A stretch of 64,000 nucleotides of DNA from Candidatus Hamiltonella defensa 5AT (Acyrthosiphon pisum) (lineage in GTDB: Bacteria > Pseudomonadota > Gammaproteobacteria > Enterobacterales > Enterobacteriaceae), in the NCBI RefSeq assembly GCF_000021705.1, contig NC_012751.1, positions 1,972,006-2,036,005 on the forward strand, in the 5' to 3' direction. The notes under the pieces were generated by a model that worked only from the letters and a program-made list of their open reading frames with translations, was not told the DNA's origin and did no database searches. Made by a program: the position numbers and the translations under genes. How positions within the stretch are numbered: position 1 is the first letter of the stretch; each line of letters starts with the position of its first letter. Shown here in pieces: positions 7,301-15,732 of the stretch.

Positions 7301-9359
7301 CGCCGGAACCTCTGCTCATCAAAATACCGCGGCCATATCGAATGCAACAGCACATGCAGCATTGACTTCAAGTTCATCAGAAGTCGAATTGGATAATTTG
7401 TTTCAACCCCTCTCTGAGAATAATGACACCTCTAAACCGGTGAGCACAGAAGAAAGCCGAAAAGAAAAAGCAGAGAAAGCCCTCGAAAATATCAAAAACG
7501 AGGATACGAACACACGCCTGCGGGAAAGCAGGACGTTAAGACAGCTCAACGAGACTCAAACAACACCAAGAAATGAAGGAACAGATTTCGAAAGGCCTAC
7601 AGAGTCCTTAGAGCCTCATCAGCCGGTCGCCAAGCCTGATGTTTCAGAGGTGCTTGACTTGATGTTAAGAGAGTTAAGAGAAAACAAAAGTGTTTTTAGA
7701 TATAAGAATTTCGCGAAAAACCTCGCTTTCCTCTCACAGTTTGCGACAGCAGATGAAATTGTTTCCATTTTTTATAACAAAGATTTTGTCAAGGAGTTTG
7801 TTCACGAAGCTCAAAAAGTGAGTCCTCTTTGTAGGTATCCTTCGGAATATGACAGACAAAAACTGGCTCTATTTAACATGGCCTGTGACGTCGTCGCTGA
7901 ACTTGCCGAAACTGGGAAGCTTCCCGAGGAAGGCTATCGCGTTTGGTGTAATAAAGAGAAATTATGGTCTCCCACATATTGTATTAAACAACATATCAAG
8001 AACCTAGGAATAAATCTTAAGGCATTTCTTAAAATAGCCAAACGTGCAGATTTTCCTTCATCGGGCTTTAAAAGTCATCAAGAGTGTTTAAAATACATTG
8101 ACAAAGACCTCGAAAAGAAACAAGAGAAAATGGATAGAAGACTATCAAATATCAAAAAACAACTGCAGGCGTTAGGCCAGCGGCAAAGGGATTCGGTTAA
8201 AACGGTTGACCTCGATAGCCCCGCTGAAAAAAAAGATATTCTTTCTTACGTAAGAACGACAATGGAAAAATTAGCCAACGAGGCTGAAGAACTTGAGAGA
8301 ACAGATGAAGACTTAGGAGAAGCGTTAGACAGTCAAAGACAGCGAGACGCAATCAATGCCCACAACGATAATCAAAAACAAAATCAACGAAGGGCTCAGT
8401 CTATGCAGAGTTTTTCCTATTTTTCTCAAGGCAATAAAATACAGGCAGAGCAATCTCATCACGAAAGAAGGCTACGAGATGCTCAGACTCAACATCAGAA
8501 AAAAATCGATTATCAACTATATGACCACGAAAGAGCACTGCAAACAAAAATAATTGACTTCAGAACCAGTAGTTTAGCCATTGACACTGAAAGAAATCTG
8601 GCAATAGAGATGAGCGATAAAAAACATCGGTTAGAACAAGAACAAAAGCAGTATCATCAGTTAGGTCAGACGCCTGCACCGACAGCGATAGGACAGTCTG
8701 AGGAACATCCGCCAACCGACATGCAATTAAATGGTTTTAAGAACAATCCGCCAGAGGGTGTTCCCGTAAATCATTCAGGATTACCCAACGCGGGCAATCC
8801 TCATACATTACCTGAAACTAACAGCCATGACTCAGCCCCACGGACTGCGCCTATCAATGACGGAGGCCTCGCAAACGATGCAGAAATGAACAGTATAGGG
8901 ACACGTTCATCAGGTGAAAAAACAGCTTATTTACGTTTCCCCGGTGCGACATTCACTCCGCACGGAAACAAAAACAATGTTGTTGGAATTAATATGCCTA
9001 TTCAAATACCTAATAACCAAGGGGGGATGGATACTGGCAGTGTGAGCCTGGATGTCAAACCAGAAGAGGGAAAGACAGTTATTTATGTCAATGACAATCC
9101 TATTGAGTCTACAAGCTATGAAACTGAAACACAGGCACATCAGCCATTTCAACGACCTCAACCACCCACCTTGGTTGATTTTCGGACAAACGCTGATGGT
9201 ATTGGAGCGCACTTTAGAAGTACCGATGGCTCAGAAGTTCAGACTGCACTGTCTTGGCCTTCGTTCGACGGTTTGAAAATTCAAAATTATGATTCTCAAG
9301 AAACAATATCGATTAATACGTTCGCTATAACTCAGAAACCGAGTAAAAAATTGATTTAA
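7290..9359 (+). CDS. Long coiled-coil effector-like protein, probable C-terminal part of the preceding gene
   Basis: The frame is open from 7194, but the first 32 codons overlap the previous frame; the first sensible ATG is 7290 and lacks a ribosome binding site. The protein (about 689 residues) has a Ser/Thr-rich linker, a helical region (DVSEVLDLMLRELREN...) and a long charged coiled coil (about residues 275-470, with QKKIDYQLYDHERALQ). A Pro/Asn-rich linker follows, then a C-terminal beta-rich stretch with FPGATFTPHGN, VSLDVKPEEGKTVIYVND and TALSWPSFDGLKIQNYD. I do not recognise a family. Composition and the smooth linker join suggest that it was fused to the cysteine-peptidase-like module, with the frameshift near 7285 separating them. 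Confidence 0.45.
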   Translation: MGNSAGTSAHQNTAAISNATAHAALTSSSSEVELDNLFQPLSENNDTSKPVSTEESRKEKAEKALENIKNEDTNTRLRESRTLRQLNETQTTPRNEGTDFERPTESLEPHQPVAKPDVSEVLDLMLRELRENKSVFRYKNFAKNLAFLSQFATADEIVSIFYNKDFVKEFVHEAQKVSPLCRYPSEYDRQKLALFNMACDVVAELAETGKLPEEGYRVWCNKEKLWSPTYCIKQHIKNLGINLKAFLKIAKRADFPSSGFKSHQECLKYIDKDLEKKQEKMDRRLSNIKKQLQALGQRQRDSVKTVDLDSPAEKKDILSYVRTTMEKLANEAEELERTDEDLGEALDSQRQRDAINAHNDNQKQNQRRAQSMQSFSYFSQGNKIQAEQSHHERRLRDAQTQHQKKIDYQLYDHERALQTKIIDFRTSSLAIDTERNLAIEMSDKKHRLEQEQKQYHQLGQTPAPTAIGQSEEHPPTDMQLNGFKNNPPEGVPVNHSGLPNAGNPHTLPETNSHDSAPRTAPINDGGLANDAEMNSIGTRSSGEKTAYLRFPGATFTPHGNKNNVVGINMPIQIPNNQGGMDTGSVSLDVKPEEGKTVIYVNDNPIESTSYETETQAHQPFQRPQPPTLVDFRTNADGIGAHFRSTDGSEVQTALSWPSFDGLKIQNYDSQETISINTFAITQKPSKKLI

Positions 9360-9386
9360 GCCGGTTTCTAATAATGCGACTAAAAC

Positions 9387-10208
9387 GGCACTGTTGCAAA
9401 TATGAGGATGGGTAAGTCCTGATTTCAGTAAAAAGACTTACATTTCAAATACTCTGTTCACCAGACGCATTTCACTTGGTGGATGACCGAAATAAAACGA
9501 TTCTGCCTGGCCTTTGCGCAGTGCCCGCATCACTTCAATGCCCTTTATCGTGGCATAAGCCGTCTTCATCGATTTGAACCCCAGCGTGGCGCCAATGATC
9601 CGTTTCAGCTCGCCATGATCGCATTCGATCACGTTGTTACGGTATTTAATCTGACGGTGCTCAACGTCAGGCGGCCCCCGGCCTTCGCGTTTGAGCACCG
9701 TCAGCGCCCGGCGATATGTCGGCGCCTTGTCAGTATTGATAAAGCGTGGGATCTGCCAGCGTTTCACATTGTTTAAAATCTTACCCAGAAACCGGTATGC
9801 GGCTTTGCGGTTACGACGGGAGGAAAGATAAAAATTGAGGGTACGTCCTCTGCTGTCGACGGCACGATATAAATAAGCCCACCGGTCATTGACCTTCACG
9901 TAGGTCTCGTCAATGGGCCACTGGCTGAGCTCGGAAGGATTATTGCGCCAGTACCCCCTCAGCCGCTTTTCCATTTCCGGAGCATAGCGCTGAACCCAGC
10001 GGTAGAGCGTCGTATGGTCGACACTGACACCGCGTTCAGCCAGCATTTCCTGGAGTTCGCGATAGCTGATGCCCTATTTGCAGTACCAGCGTACCGCCCA
10101 CAGAATGATGTCCTGGTTAAAATGGCGACCTTTAAATATGTTCATGGGCAGTATCTTTGATAAATTTATTGACAAGCCTATCAGTTTGCTGATCTTTGCA
10201 ACAGTGCC
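9387..10208 (-). mobile_element. IS26-like element (IS6 family), 822 bp
   Basis: GGCACTGTTGCAAA at 9387-9400 and its exact inverse at 10195-10208 are the terminal repeats known for IS26, and the length fits the family (820 bp). The flanking 8-bp words (ACTAAAAC and TTCCATAA) differ, so no target duplication is visible and an end was probably joined by recombination. The right end is fused to a Tn3 transposase fragment. Confidence 0.9.
9438..10145 (-). pseudogene. IS26-like transposase with an early amber codon
   Basis: From ATG at 10145 the protein begins NIFKGRHFNQDIILWAVRWYCK, then TAG at 10076-10074 where IS26 has Tyr (codon 24), then GISYRELQEMLAERGV. The remaining 202 codons are fully open, with the DDE positions in PIDETYVKV, INTDKAPTY and VIECDHGELKRI. 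The usual length is about 235-240 residues. Transposition in cis would need readthrough or internal initiation; otherwise the element is dead. Confidence 0.85.
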
Positions 10209-10292
10209 TTCCATAATACGACGGCGTTAGTAACAAGCCCCAGTGCTCCCAGTTGATCTTCCTGACCGTCGGTATATCGCATTAACACTCTC
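10209..10292 (-). pseudogene. Tn3-family transposase (TnpA) C-terminal fragment
   Basis: The minus strand encodes RYTDGQEDQLGALGLVTNAVVLW, close to the REGQEDQLGALGLVVNVIVLWN segment near the C-terminus of Tn3-family transposases. It is cut by the IS26-like element at 10208. With the resolvase at 3758 it indicates a former Tn3-type transposon. Confidence 0.65.
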
Positions 10293-10329
10293 AAAAAAAT
10301 CGAATGAATCATACATTACTTACTTATAT

Positions 10330-10369
10330 AAATACATACTTACTTATATAAATAAGTAAGTATGTATTT
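10330..10369. repeat. Palindrome upstream of parA (operator/centromere candidate)
   Basis: AAATACATACTTACTTAT (10330-10347) and its exact inverse (10352-10369) are separated by four bases, and a partial direct repeat of the left arm precedes it (about 10317-10333). It sits 66 bp before the parA start. Small ribbon-helix-helix ParG-type proteins bind such repeats both to repress parA and to form the partition complex. Confidence 0.6.
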
Positions 10370-10435
10370 TTTATAAAATTAATATATATTAAATTACGTA
10401 TATACATGCTTAATTACATAAAAAAGGGGCAATTA

Positions 10436-11071
10436 ATGAGGATTTCGATAGTTAATACAAAAGGTGGTGTTGGAAAAACTACAACTGCTGTGCATTTAGC
10501 TACTTATTTGTCTTCGTTGGCATCGACACTATTAATAGATGGAGATCCGCAGGAAAGTGCAGCCACTTGGGCTTCTTGGCGGCGAGAAAGTTTGGTGAAA
10601 CGGGGTAGTTTATTGCTTACTACTACTTGTCTTCATGGTAAAGCTATTTATGATGAAGGAAAATCCCTTTCAAAAGGTTTTATGCATACAGTAATTGATG
10701 CAGGAGGGAGGGATGCGCCCGGTCTAAGAAACGCTTTATTACTATCAGAATTGGCGATTATACCAATCGGAGCATCTCATCTTGATGCGGCAGCTATGAC
10801 AGATTTATTAGAGGTTCTGGATTTGGCTACGGATTATAATCCAACATTGAAGGCAAAAGTTTTGTTAAGTCGTATTGATCCTAGAACAAAAGATGCAAAA
10901 GAAATGATTGAATTTTTAAAAGAAAATGATTTAGAAGTGCTGTCGGCTCGTGTATGTGAACGGGTGTCGTTTCGACGAGCAATTGGAGAAGGAAGTACTG
11001 TAGAAGAGCTTGGGAAGGATACTGTCGCTATTTCAGAAATGAATTCGTTTTATAAGGAGATTTTGTCATGA
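10436..11071 (+). CDS. parA: ParA-type plasmid partition ATPase
   Basis: A 211-residue P-loop ATPase of the short type Ib class. Deviant Walker A KGGVGKTTT is at residues 9-17, LLIDGDPQESA follows with the Walker A' Asp, and VIDAGGRDAPGLR is the Walker B region. There is no N-terminal DNA-binding domain. The ATG at 10436 was chosen because GGGGC lies seven bases upstream; an upstream ATG at 10406 adds ten residues. It overlaps the next gene by ATGA. Together they should segregate a low-copy plasmid. The gene looks intact. Confidence 0.85.
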   Translation: MRISIVNTKGGVGKTTTAVHLATYLSSLASTLLIDGDPQESAATWASWRRESLVKRGSLLLTTTCLHGKAIYDEGKSLSKGFMHTVIDAGGRDAPGLRNALLLSELAIIPIGASHLDAAAMTDLLEVLDLATDYNPTLKAKVLLSRIDPRTKDAKEMIEFLKENDLEVLSARVCERVSFRRAIGEGSTVEELGKDTVAISEMNSFYKEILS

Positions 11072-11304
11072 AAAAGAAACCTTCTTTGGATGAATTTCGT
11101 AGCGGAGGTGGTGAAACCGTAACAGAAAAAACGAATGAAATATACTCTGTCTCCGAGAGAGCCAATAAAACTATTCGCATCAGAAAATCTTTTGAAAAAA
11201 AACTTAAAGAGAATGCTTTCTATCGTTCAATGAAAGAAAATCGTAGAGTCACTGAGTCTGATATTATTGATGAAGCATTAGAAAAATATTTTAAAATTCT
11301 TTAA
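11068..11304 (+). CDS. Small ribbon-helix-helix partition partner (ParG-like)
   Basis: Seventy-eight residues with a mobile polar N-terminus and a C-terminal KTIRIRKSFEKKLKEN...RRVTESDIIDEALEKYF, the beta-strand plus two-helix layout of a ribbon-helix-helix protein. Position directly behind parA with a 4-bp overlap makes it the likely centromere-binding protein and repressor. Sequence identity to named ParG proteins cannot be judged here. Confidence 0.65.
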   Translation: MKKKPSLDEFRSGGGETVTEKTNEIYSVSERANKTIRIRKSFEKKLKENAFYRSMKENRRVTESDIIDEALEKYFKIL

Positions 11305-12117
11305 AAATGAGACTGTACCAAAATTTATGTAAATTCCCGTATTCGATAATCTGTCGTTATCTTGACCCCATCATTTGATATCCGGTGTCGGTGTTGTTCC
11401 GAAAAAGATCGTCGCCGCCTTTAAGGTAAAGCCGTTTTTATGCTTTCATATACAGCTCTATATATTTACTTTTGTGTAAGACACTAAATAAAATTCATAA
11501 AAAACCCCTCCGCAATCCTGACTTGAAAAGAGGGTGTCAATATATGGCTAATACTAGGGAAGCTATGACTGTAATAAAGTTTAAAGGTAAATAATACCTA
11601 AAAATTCATAAAATGAATCATTTTTTTAATTACTCCCACCTTCTGTAATTCGACCGAACTACCCACAGTATTAAATAATGTAACTACCATCCAAAATGAA
11701 TCAAATCTACTATAAAAAATCAGAAAGCAAATTATGAAAAATTTAGATTGCATTAAGGAAAATCAATGTTGAAACTTGATAAATTAAAGTTCAGTCAATG
11801 GAAAAACGTTCGAAGAATTATATTAAAAAAATATACCTACTTATTTTACATCTATATGAAGTAAAAATAATGACGAGGAGTTGTATTTTAATAAACTTAA
11901 TAATATATAAAACTTATTTTTTTAAAAATAGAAATTTTTTAAAAAAATAGAGAAATTTTATATAAAATTTTTATCAGTAATAACTTTATATTATTTTATA
12001 ATAATGAAAAAAATTTAATGAAAATAAAACAAAAATTGTAATGTCAATTTGTATTTATTTTTTTTAAAAATAAAATTAAAAATTTATTCATTTTGTTATA
12101 AAAAATAATAATATTAA
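11305..12117. other. AT-rich spacer with a possible IS end
   Basis: The first 150 bp (GAGACTGTACCAAAATTTATG... then a GC-richer stretch to about 11450) look like the terminal part of an IS256-type element, but no matching other end is seen. The rest to 12117 is extremely AT-rich with no supportable gene. It could hold a plasmid origin, but I see no clear iterons. Confidence 0.3.
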
Positions 12118-12365
12118 TTATTTTTTAATCACTTTTTTTTCTAATTTTTTATCAGAAATCATTTTCTGGATAGATTTCAATCCGACTTTTATCCCTGCAC
12201 TTTCAAGAGCCGATTTAATATCTTCTGAAACGTACCCTTTATTTAAAGCTAATTTGATTATTTGCGCCTTTAAATTTTGCAAGACATCGTCTTTATTTAG
12301 TCTTATATTTTTTAGGACAGGATATGTTTTGTTGAACCGCTTGCAAGCAAGCGTCCCAACAACCG
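12118..12365 (-). pseudogene. Possible remnant of a small plasmid gene
   Basis: The minus frame from about 12365 to the stop at 12118-12120 reads ...YPVLKNIRLNKDDVL, then KAQIIKLALNKGYVSEDIKSAL, then ESAGIKVGLKSIQKMISDKK. It has an amphipathic composition that looks like true coding sequence, but no ATG is in frame. It covers the presumed nic region. Unrecognised; likely a leading-region remnant. Confidence 0.25.
12317..12353 (-). other. Origin of transfer (oriT) candidate
   Basis: The minus strand carries TATCCTGT at 12324-12317, matching the nic consensus YATCCTGY of IncP/IncI-type origins. Thirteen bases away on the nik side is a perfect inverted repeat, CGCTTGC-AA-GCAAGCG (12338-12353). 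The polarity puts nikA and nikB on the side transferred last, as in plasmid R64. Confidence 0.6.
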
Positions 12366-12427
12366 TTCCCTTCGGTCACTAACAACCTGGTCAGGGCGGT
12401 GCCCCGACACCCCTGATTGGAAACTCC

Positions 12428-12736
12428 ATGAGCCAAAGCGAAAAACGCCAAAGAACCCAATTATTATTGGGTATCCTATGTACTCCAGAAGAAAAAAAAC
12501 TCATTCAAGAGAAGGCTGAAGCGTCTGGTTTAAGTGTGGGAGAATTTCTGCGCCGCTGTGCCCTGGGAAGACGCATTACTCCCAAAACTGATGTGAAACT
12601 TATCTCTGAATTATCAAAGACAGGACTGCTTCAAAAGCAGCTTTTTAACGAAGGAAAAGGGGTTCATAGCCAAGAGTACTCAGATATATTAGTGGCCTTA
12701 AAAAAGGCGATTTTGAAAATTGATTTTAAGGAATAA
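12428..12736 (+). CDS. nikA: NikA/MobC-type relaxosome accessory protein
   Basis: A 102-residue protein with LLGILCTPEEKKLIQEKAEASGLSVGEFLRRCALGR, the ribbon-helix-helix signature of NikA/TraJ/MobC proteins that bind the oriT inverted repeat and recruit the relaxase. It lies 75 bp after the oriT repeat and 3 bp before the relaxase gene, the R64 order. It looks intact. Confidence 0.8.
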   Translation: MSQSEKRQRTQLLLGILCTPEEKKLIQEKAEASGLSVGEFLRRCALGRRITPKTDVKLISELSKTGLLQKQLFNEGKGVHSQEYSDILVALKKAILKIDFKE

Positions 12737-12739
12737 AGG

Positions 12740-13287
12740 ATGGTCGTTGTCATTCCAAAAAAGCGCCGTGATGGAAAATCAAGTTTTCTTAAACTGGTGT
12801 TTTACCTCTCTTTCCGTGAAGATAATCCAGGTGATATTCCCGTGACCGCTGATGCTTTTTTTGACCGTCCTTCCACTTCTAAAATCGCGGTGTTTGATCG
12901 TTTAATTGATTATATTGATCGCCATGCTTCCCCTGAATCACAGCAGCTCATCACGCACCTACCCGATGGGAGTCATCGGATTCTTTGTGAAGGCGTTTTA
13001 TGTCAAACGAACACGTTGAGTATTGAAACCGCCTCCTCTGAAATGAATGCGATGGCCTCGAATAATCGTCGTTGTCTCGATCCGGTTTATCATTTTATTT
13101 TGTCTTGGCCGGAAGAAGAAACACCTGAAGACAGTCACATTTTTGACAGTGCTTTGTTTTGTTTAAAGGAAATGGGGATGGTTGATCATCAGTATGTTTT
13201 TGCGATTCATCGTGACACCGATAACCTCCATTGTCATGTGGCGGCCAACCGTATTCATCCCCTTTCTTATCGTGCAGTGAACCTCTA
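12740..13287 (+). pseudogene. nikB: NikB-like MOBP relaxase, 5' part, cut by IS630
   Basis: Residues 1-182 match R64 NikB: IPKKRRDGKSSF, the relaxase Tyr region SSFLKLVFYLSFREDN, then YHFILSWPEEETP, and motif III HRDTDNLHCHVAANRIHP with the three metal-binding His. At 13287 an IS630 element interrupts the codon series. Removing the IS and one TA restores an open join: AVNLY plus NDVKILHKACRKLELKYDW. The 3' part exists in three copies (14192, 18132, 22072). Only this first half carries the catalytic residues, so the relaxase is inactive unless the fragment alone works. Confidence 0.85.
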
Positions 13288-14189
13288 TAGCTAAACGACA
13301 TAAGAATAGTTACATAATATGTTCTGAAAACAAGGTATTGATGTCGCATTGAAGTTCTCTTCTTTTTCTTTTAGCTTGAGCCCATGTGTGCTCAATAGGG
13401 TTGAACTCGGGCGAATAAGGAGGCAAATATTCAATAGAATGACCGGCGTTGAGAATGGCGTGTTGAATATCTTTTCGCTTGTGGAAAGAAGCGTTATCCA
13501 TCATCATCACGCACGGATGAGGAAGAGCGGGTAGGAGCAGCTGAGTGACCCAGGCATAAAAAACATCGCTGTTAATGGAGCAGTTAAAGAGGCCCACCGC
13601 GATGAGAGTGACCCCTAATAAGGCACCAATGACGTTAGTGCGGCCCTTAGCCTGCCAATCGTGAGTCCCAAAACAGCGTTGACCTCGTGTAGCGTATCCG
13701 TAGAGGCGGGGCATATCGTGAGCAAAGCCGCTCTCATCGAGATAAACCAGAGATTTACCCTGCTTTTGATACCCCGCGATTTTTTCCTGGAACCCCTGTC
13801 GTGCCTCTTCGTTTGCCTTGGGATGACGCAGAGTTTTTTTTATAGGTCAGACCCCATCTTTTCAATGCTTGCCAGATGGCTTTGGGGCACACCCCGAAAC
13901 GGGCCGCCCGTTCCCGTTGATAGCTATCTGGATACTCTGCCACATCTTTGATAAACGCCTCTTTATCCATCTTGCCTCGACGCGGACCCGAGGGTTTCGG
14001 TTCTATTCGCTTGAGCCAACGCCTGAGAGTATCTGTACCTACGTGAAAACGCTTCGCCGTTGCTCTGATGCTCAGTCCTTCTTTCTCTCGAATACTCAGG
14101 ACTTTTTGACGAAAATCCACTGAATAACTCATAGTGACCTCATGCTAATTAGTTCTTTATATTGTAACTAAAATTAAATCGCTTAGCTA
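13288..14189 (-). mobile_element. IS630-family element, copy 1 (902 bp), inside nikB
   Basis: The ends TAGCTAAACGA... and ...TCGCTTAGCTA are imperfect inverted repeats, and the TA target dinucleotide is duplicated (13286-13287 and 14190-14191), as IS630/Tc1 elements do. It encodes a two-frame DDE transposase on the minus strand. All five copies in the window have the same length. Confidence 0.9.
13310..14132 (-). CDS. IS630-family transposase in two frames (orfA/orfB), copy 1
   Basis: orfA (14132-13755, 125 residues) starts MSYSVDFRQKVLSIREKEGLSIRA and carries two helix-turn-helix units (TAKRFHVGTDTLRRWL and AARFGVCPKAIWQALKRWG). The orfB frame holds the DDE core: YLDESGF, MMMDNASFHK and PPYSPEFNPIEHTWAQAK. 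The first catalytic Asp lies upstream of the first orfB Met, so orfB alone cannot be active. The two frames overlap at TAT followed by eight A, and moving +1 (skipping one A) fuses them as ...LTYKKTLRHPKANEEARQG... into about 273 residues. Ribosomal frameshifting or RNA polymerase slippage at A8 would produce it. The same arrangement in all five copies argues for function rather than decay. Confidence 0.85.
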
Positions 14190-14191
14190 TA

Positions 14192-14930
14192 TAACGACGT
14201 TAAAATTTTGCACAAAGCCTGCCGAAAATTAGAGCTTAAATATGATTGGAAACCGGATAATGGGTGTTGGAAGAGAGATCAAAATCATCAGATTATTCGA
14301 GCTGAATCTCAATATCCCTCGGCTCCGAGAGCATCGACGCAGTTTGAATATCACGAAGATAAAGAAAGTTTTTATTCGTATGTGGTTCGTACGTGCCGAA
14401 CAGAGTTGACTTCTATTTTAAAAGGGCCGCTTCAAGAATGGGAAGAGGTACACGCTGTTTTTTTAAGGGCCCATCTGGAATTGAAAAAAAAAGGTTCTGG
14501 GTTGGCTATTTATGACAAAAATTGTCCGAACAATGTTCCTTTAAAAGCCAGCAGTTTACACCCTCAACTCACTCTTTCGAAATTAGTGCCTCGCATTGGC
14601 GAATTTGAAAGTGCGCCCCGAGTGATGGAATTTAAAAATGAACAAGGGGAGGTGACCTTAACAAACTATATGGTGAGTTCACATTATGATGATCGACTTC
14701 ATTTGCGTGATCATCAAGCTCGAATGACTCGCCGATTAGAACGCGCTGAGGCCCGAGAAGAGTTAAAATTGCGTTATCAAACTGACAAAAAAGAAGCGAA
14801 ATGCCCCTCTTTTGACGCAAAAAATCGTTTCAGAACTCTTTCCATGACCTTTCGTTTCCGAAGAGCCCATGTGTGTGTTGCGGTGCGCGATCCTTTAACT
14901 CAACCCCGTGCAGGAATTGTCCGGGCATAA
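14192..14930 (+). pseudogene. nikB: NikB-like relaxase, 3' part, copy 1
   Basis: Continues the interrupted relaxase: LHKACRKLELKYDWKPDNGCW, equivalent to the RACRELELKHGFRPDNGCW segment of R64 NikB, then GSGLAIYDKNCPNNVPLKASSLHPQLTLSKLVPRIGEF and RFRTLSMTFRFRRAHVCVAVRDPL. After RDPL the frame diverges and stops at 14930, well short of the R64 protein (about 900 residues), so the C-terminal end is also lost. No start codon of its own except a TTG at 14208. Confidence 0.75.
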
Positions 14931-15070
14931 TATTTCCTCATTGTTAGGACGAGACATGTTTCGTTGCCCAACAGATTGCCCAACAGAGGAAACCCTGTTC
15001 AGATGAAAAATTTCATCTGGGCGGCTTTATTGAAGTTTTGGGGGACGAAGTTCTCAACAGCTCAAACGTA

Positions 15071-15099
15071 TTGGCTTTTGTATTTTAATCGCTTACAAT
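15071..15099 (+). promoter_or_regulatory. Predicted brnTA promoter and operator, copy 1
   Basis: TTGGCT (15071-15076), a 17-base spacer and TACAAT (15094-15099) form a good sigma-70 promoter. Directly downstream CTACAATTA is repeated at 15101 and 15115, a likely operator because BrnA-type antitoxins repress their own operon. Confidence 0.5.
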
Positions 15100-15135
15100 A
15101 CTACAATTATATAACTACAATTAAGGAGTGATCGC

Positions 15136-15418
15136 CTGAAATTTTCATGGGACGAAACCAAAAATAAAATGAATCAGCGTAAACATGGGGTGAGTTTTGA
15201 AGAGGCCATGCAAGTATTTAACGATCCTTTTCACATAACACGTCAAGATCGGACTGAAAAGGGAGATTTGAGGTGGCAAACGATAGGGATGTCTGACCGT
15301 ATCATCATTTTATTGCGCACATACCTGGAATGATGAGAACAAAGAAGAACATATCCGTATTATTTCAGCACGACGTACAACCCGCATTGAAAGGAAGATG
15401 TATGAACAAATGCCTTAA
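15136..15418 (+). pseudogene. brnT: BrnT-family toxin, frameshifted, copy 1
   Basis: The frame begins LKFSWDETKNKMNQRKHGVSFEEAMQVFNDPF...RWQTIGMSDRIIILL, a clear BrnT (RelE-like RNase) N-terminus, then leaves frame at TTATTGCGCACAT. In the neighbouring frame it ends AHTWNDENKEEHIRIISARRTTRIERKMYEQMP, the expected BrnT C-terminus with the HIRIISARR motif. One extra base breaks the gene, so the toxin should be inactive. The start appears to be CTG behind AAGGAG, another mark of decay. The 3' end overlaps brnA. Confidence 0.8.
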
Positions 15419-15647
15419 ATCTGCTCAAAAACCAGAAAAGCCAATAGATTTTTCAGATATTCCTGAAACCTGCGAAAAAGATTGGGTAGGCGCATCACGG
15501 GGACAGTTTTACCGCCCTATTAAAAAACAACTGACTGTGCGCATAGATGCCGATGTCCTGGAATGGCTTAAATCAGAAGGGGATGGCTATCAGTCTCGTC
15601 TCAATCGTATTTTACGGAGCGCGATGTTATCGAAAATCCAGAGCTAA
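15402..15647 (+). CDS. brnA: BrnA-family antitoxin, copy 1
   Basis: An 81-residue protein ending IKKQLTVRIDADVLEWLKSEGDGYQSRLNRILRSAM, the ribbon-helix-helix of BrnA antitoxins. I use the ATG at 15402, inside the end of brnT as is usual for the family, rather than the upstream ATG at 15330 that arises from the shifted toxin frame. It looks intact and would still bind the operator. Confidence 0.8.
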   Translation: MNKCLKSAQKPEKPIDFSDIPETCEKDWVGASRGQFYRPIKKQLTVRIDADVLEWLKSEGDGYQSRLNRILRSAMLSKIQS

Positions 15648-15732
15648 AGAACACAGCCGCAATGAGTGACAGTGCCCCCCTCCCGCTCACTCCGGCCTTT
15701 GTAACACAAATCTGGGTAAAGGTCCCTTCATC

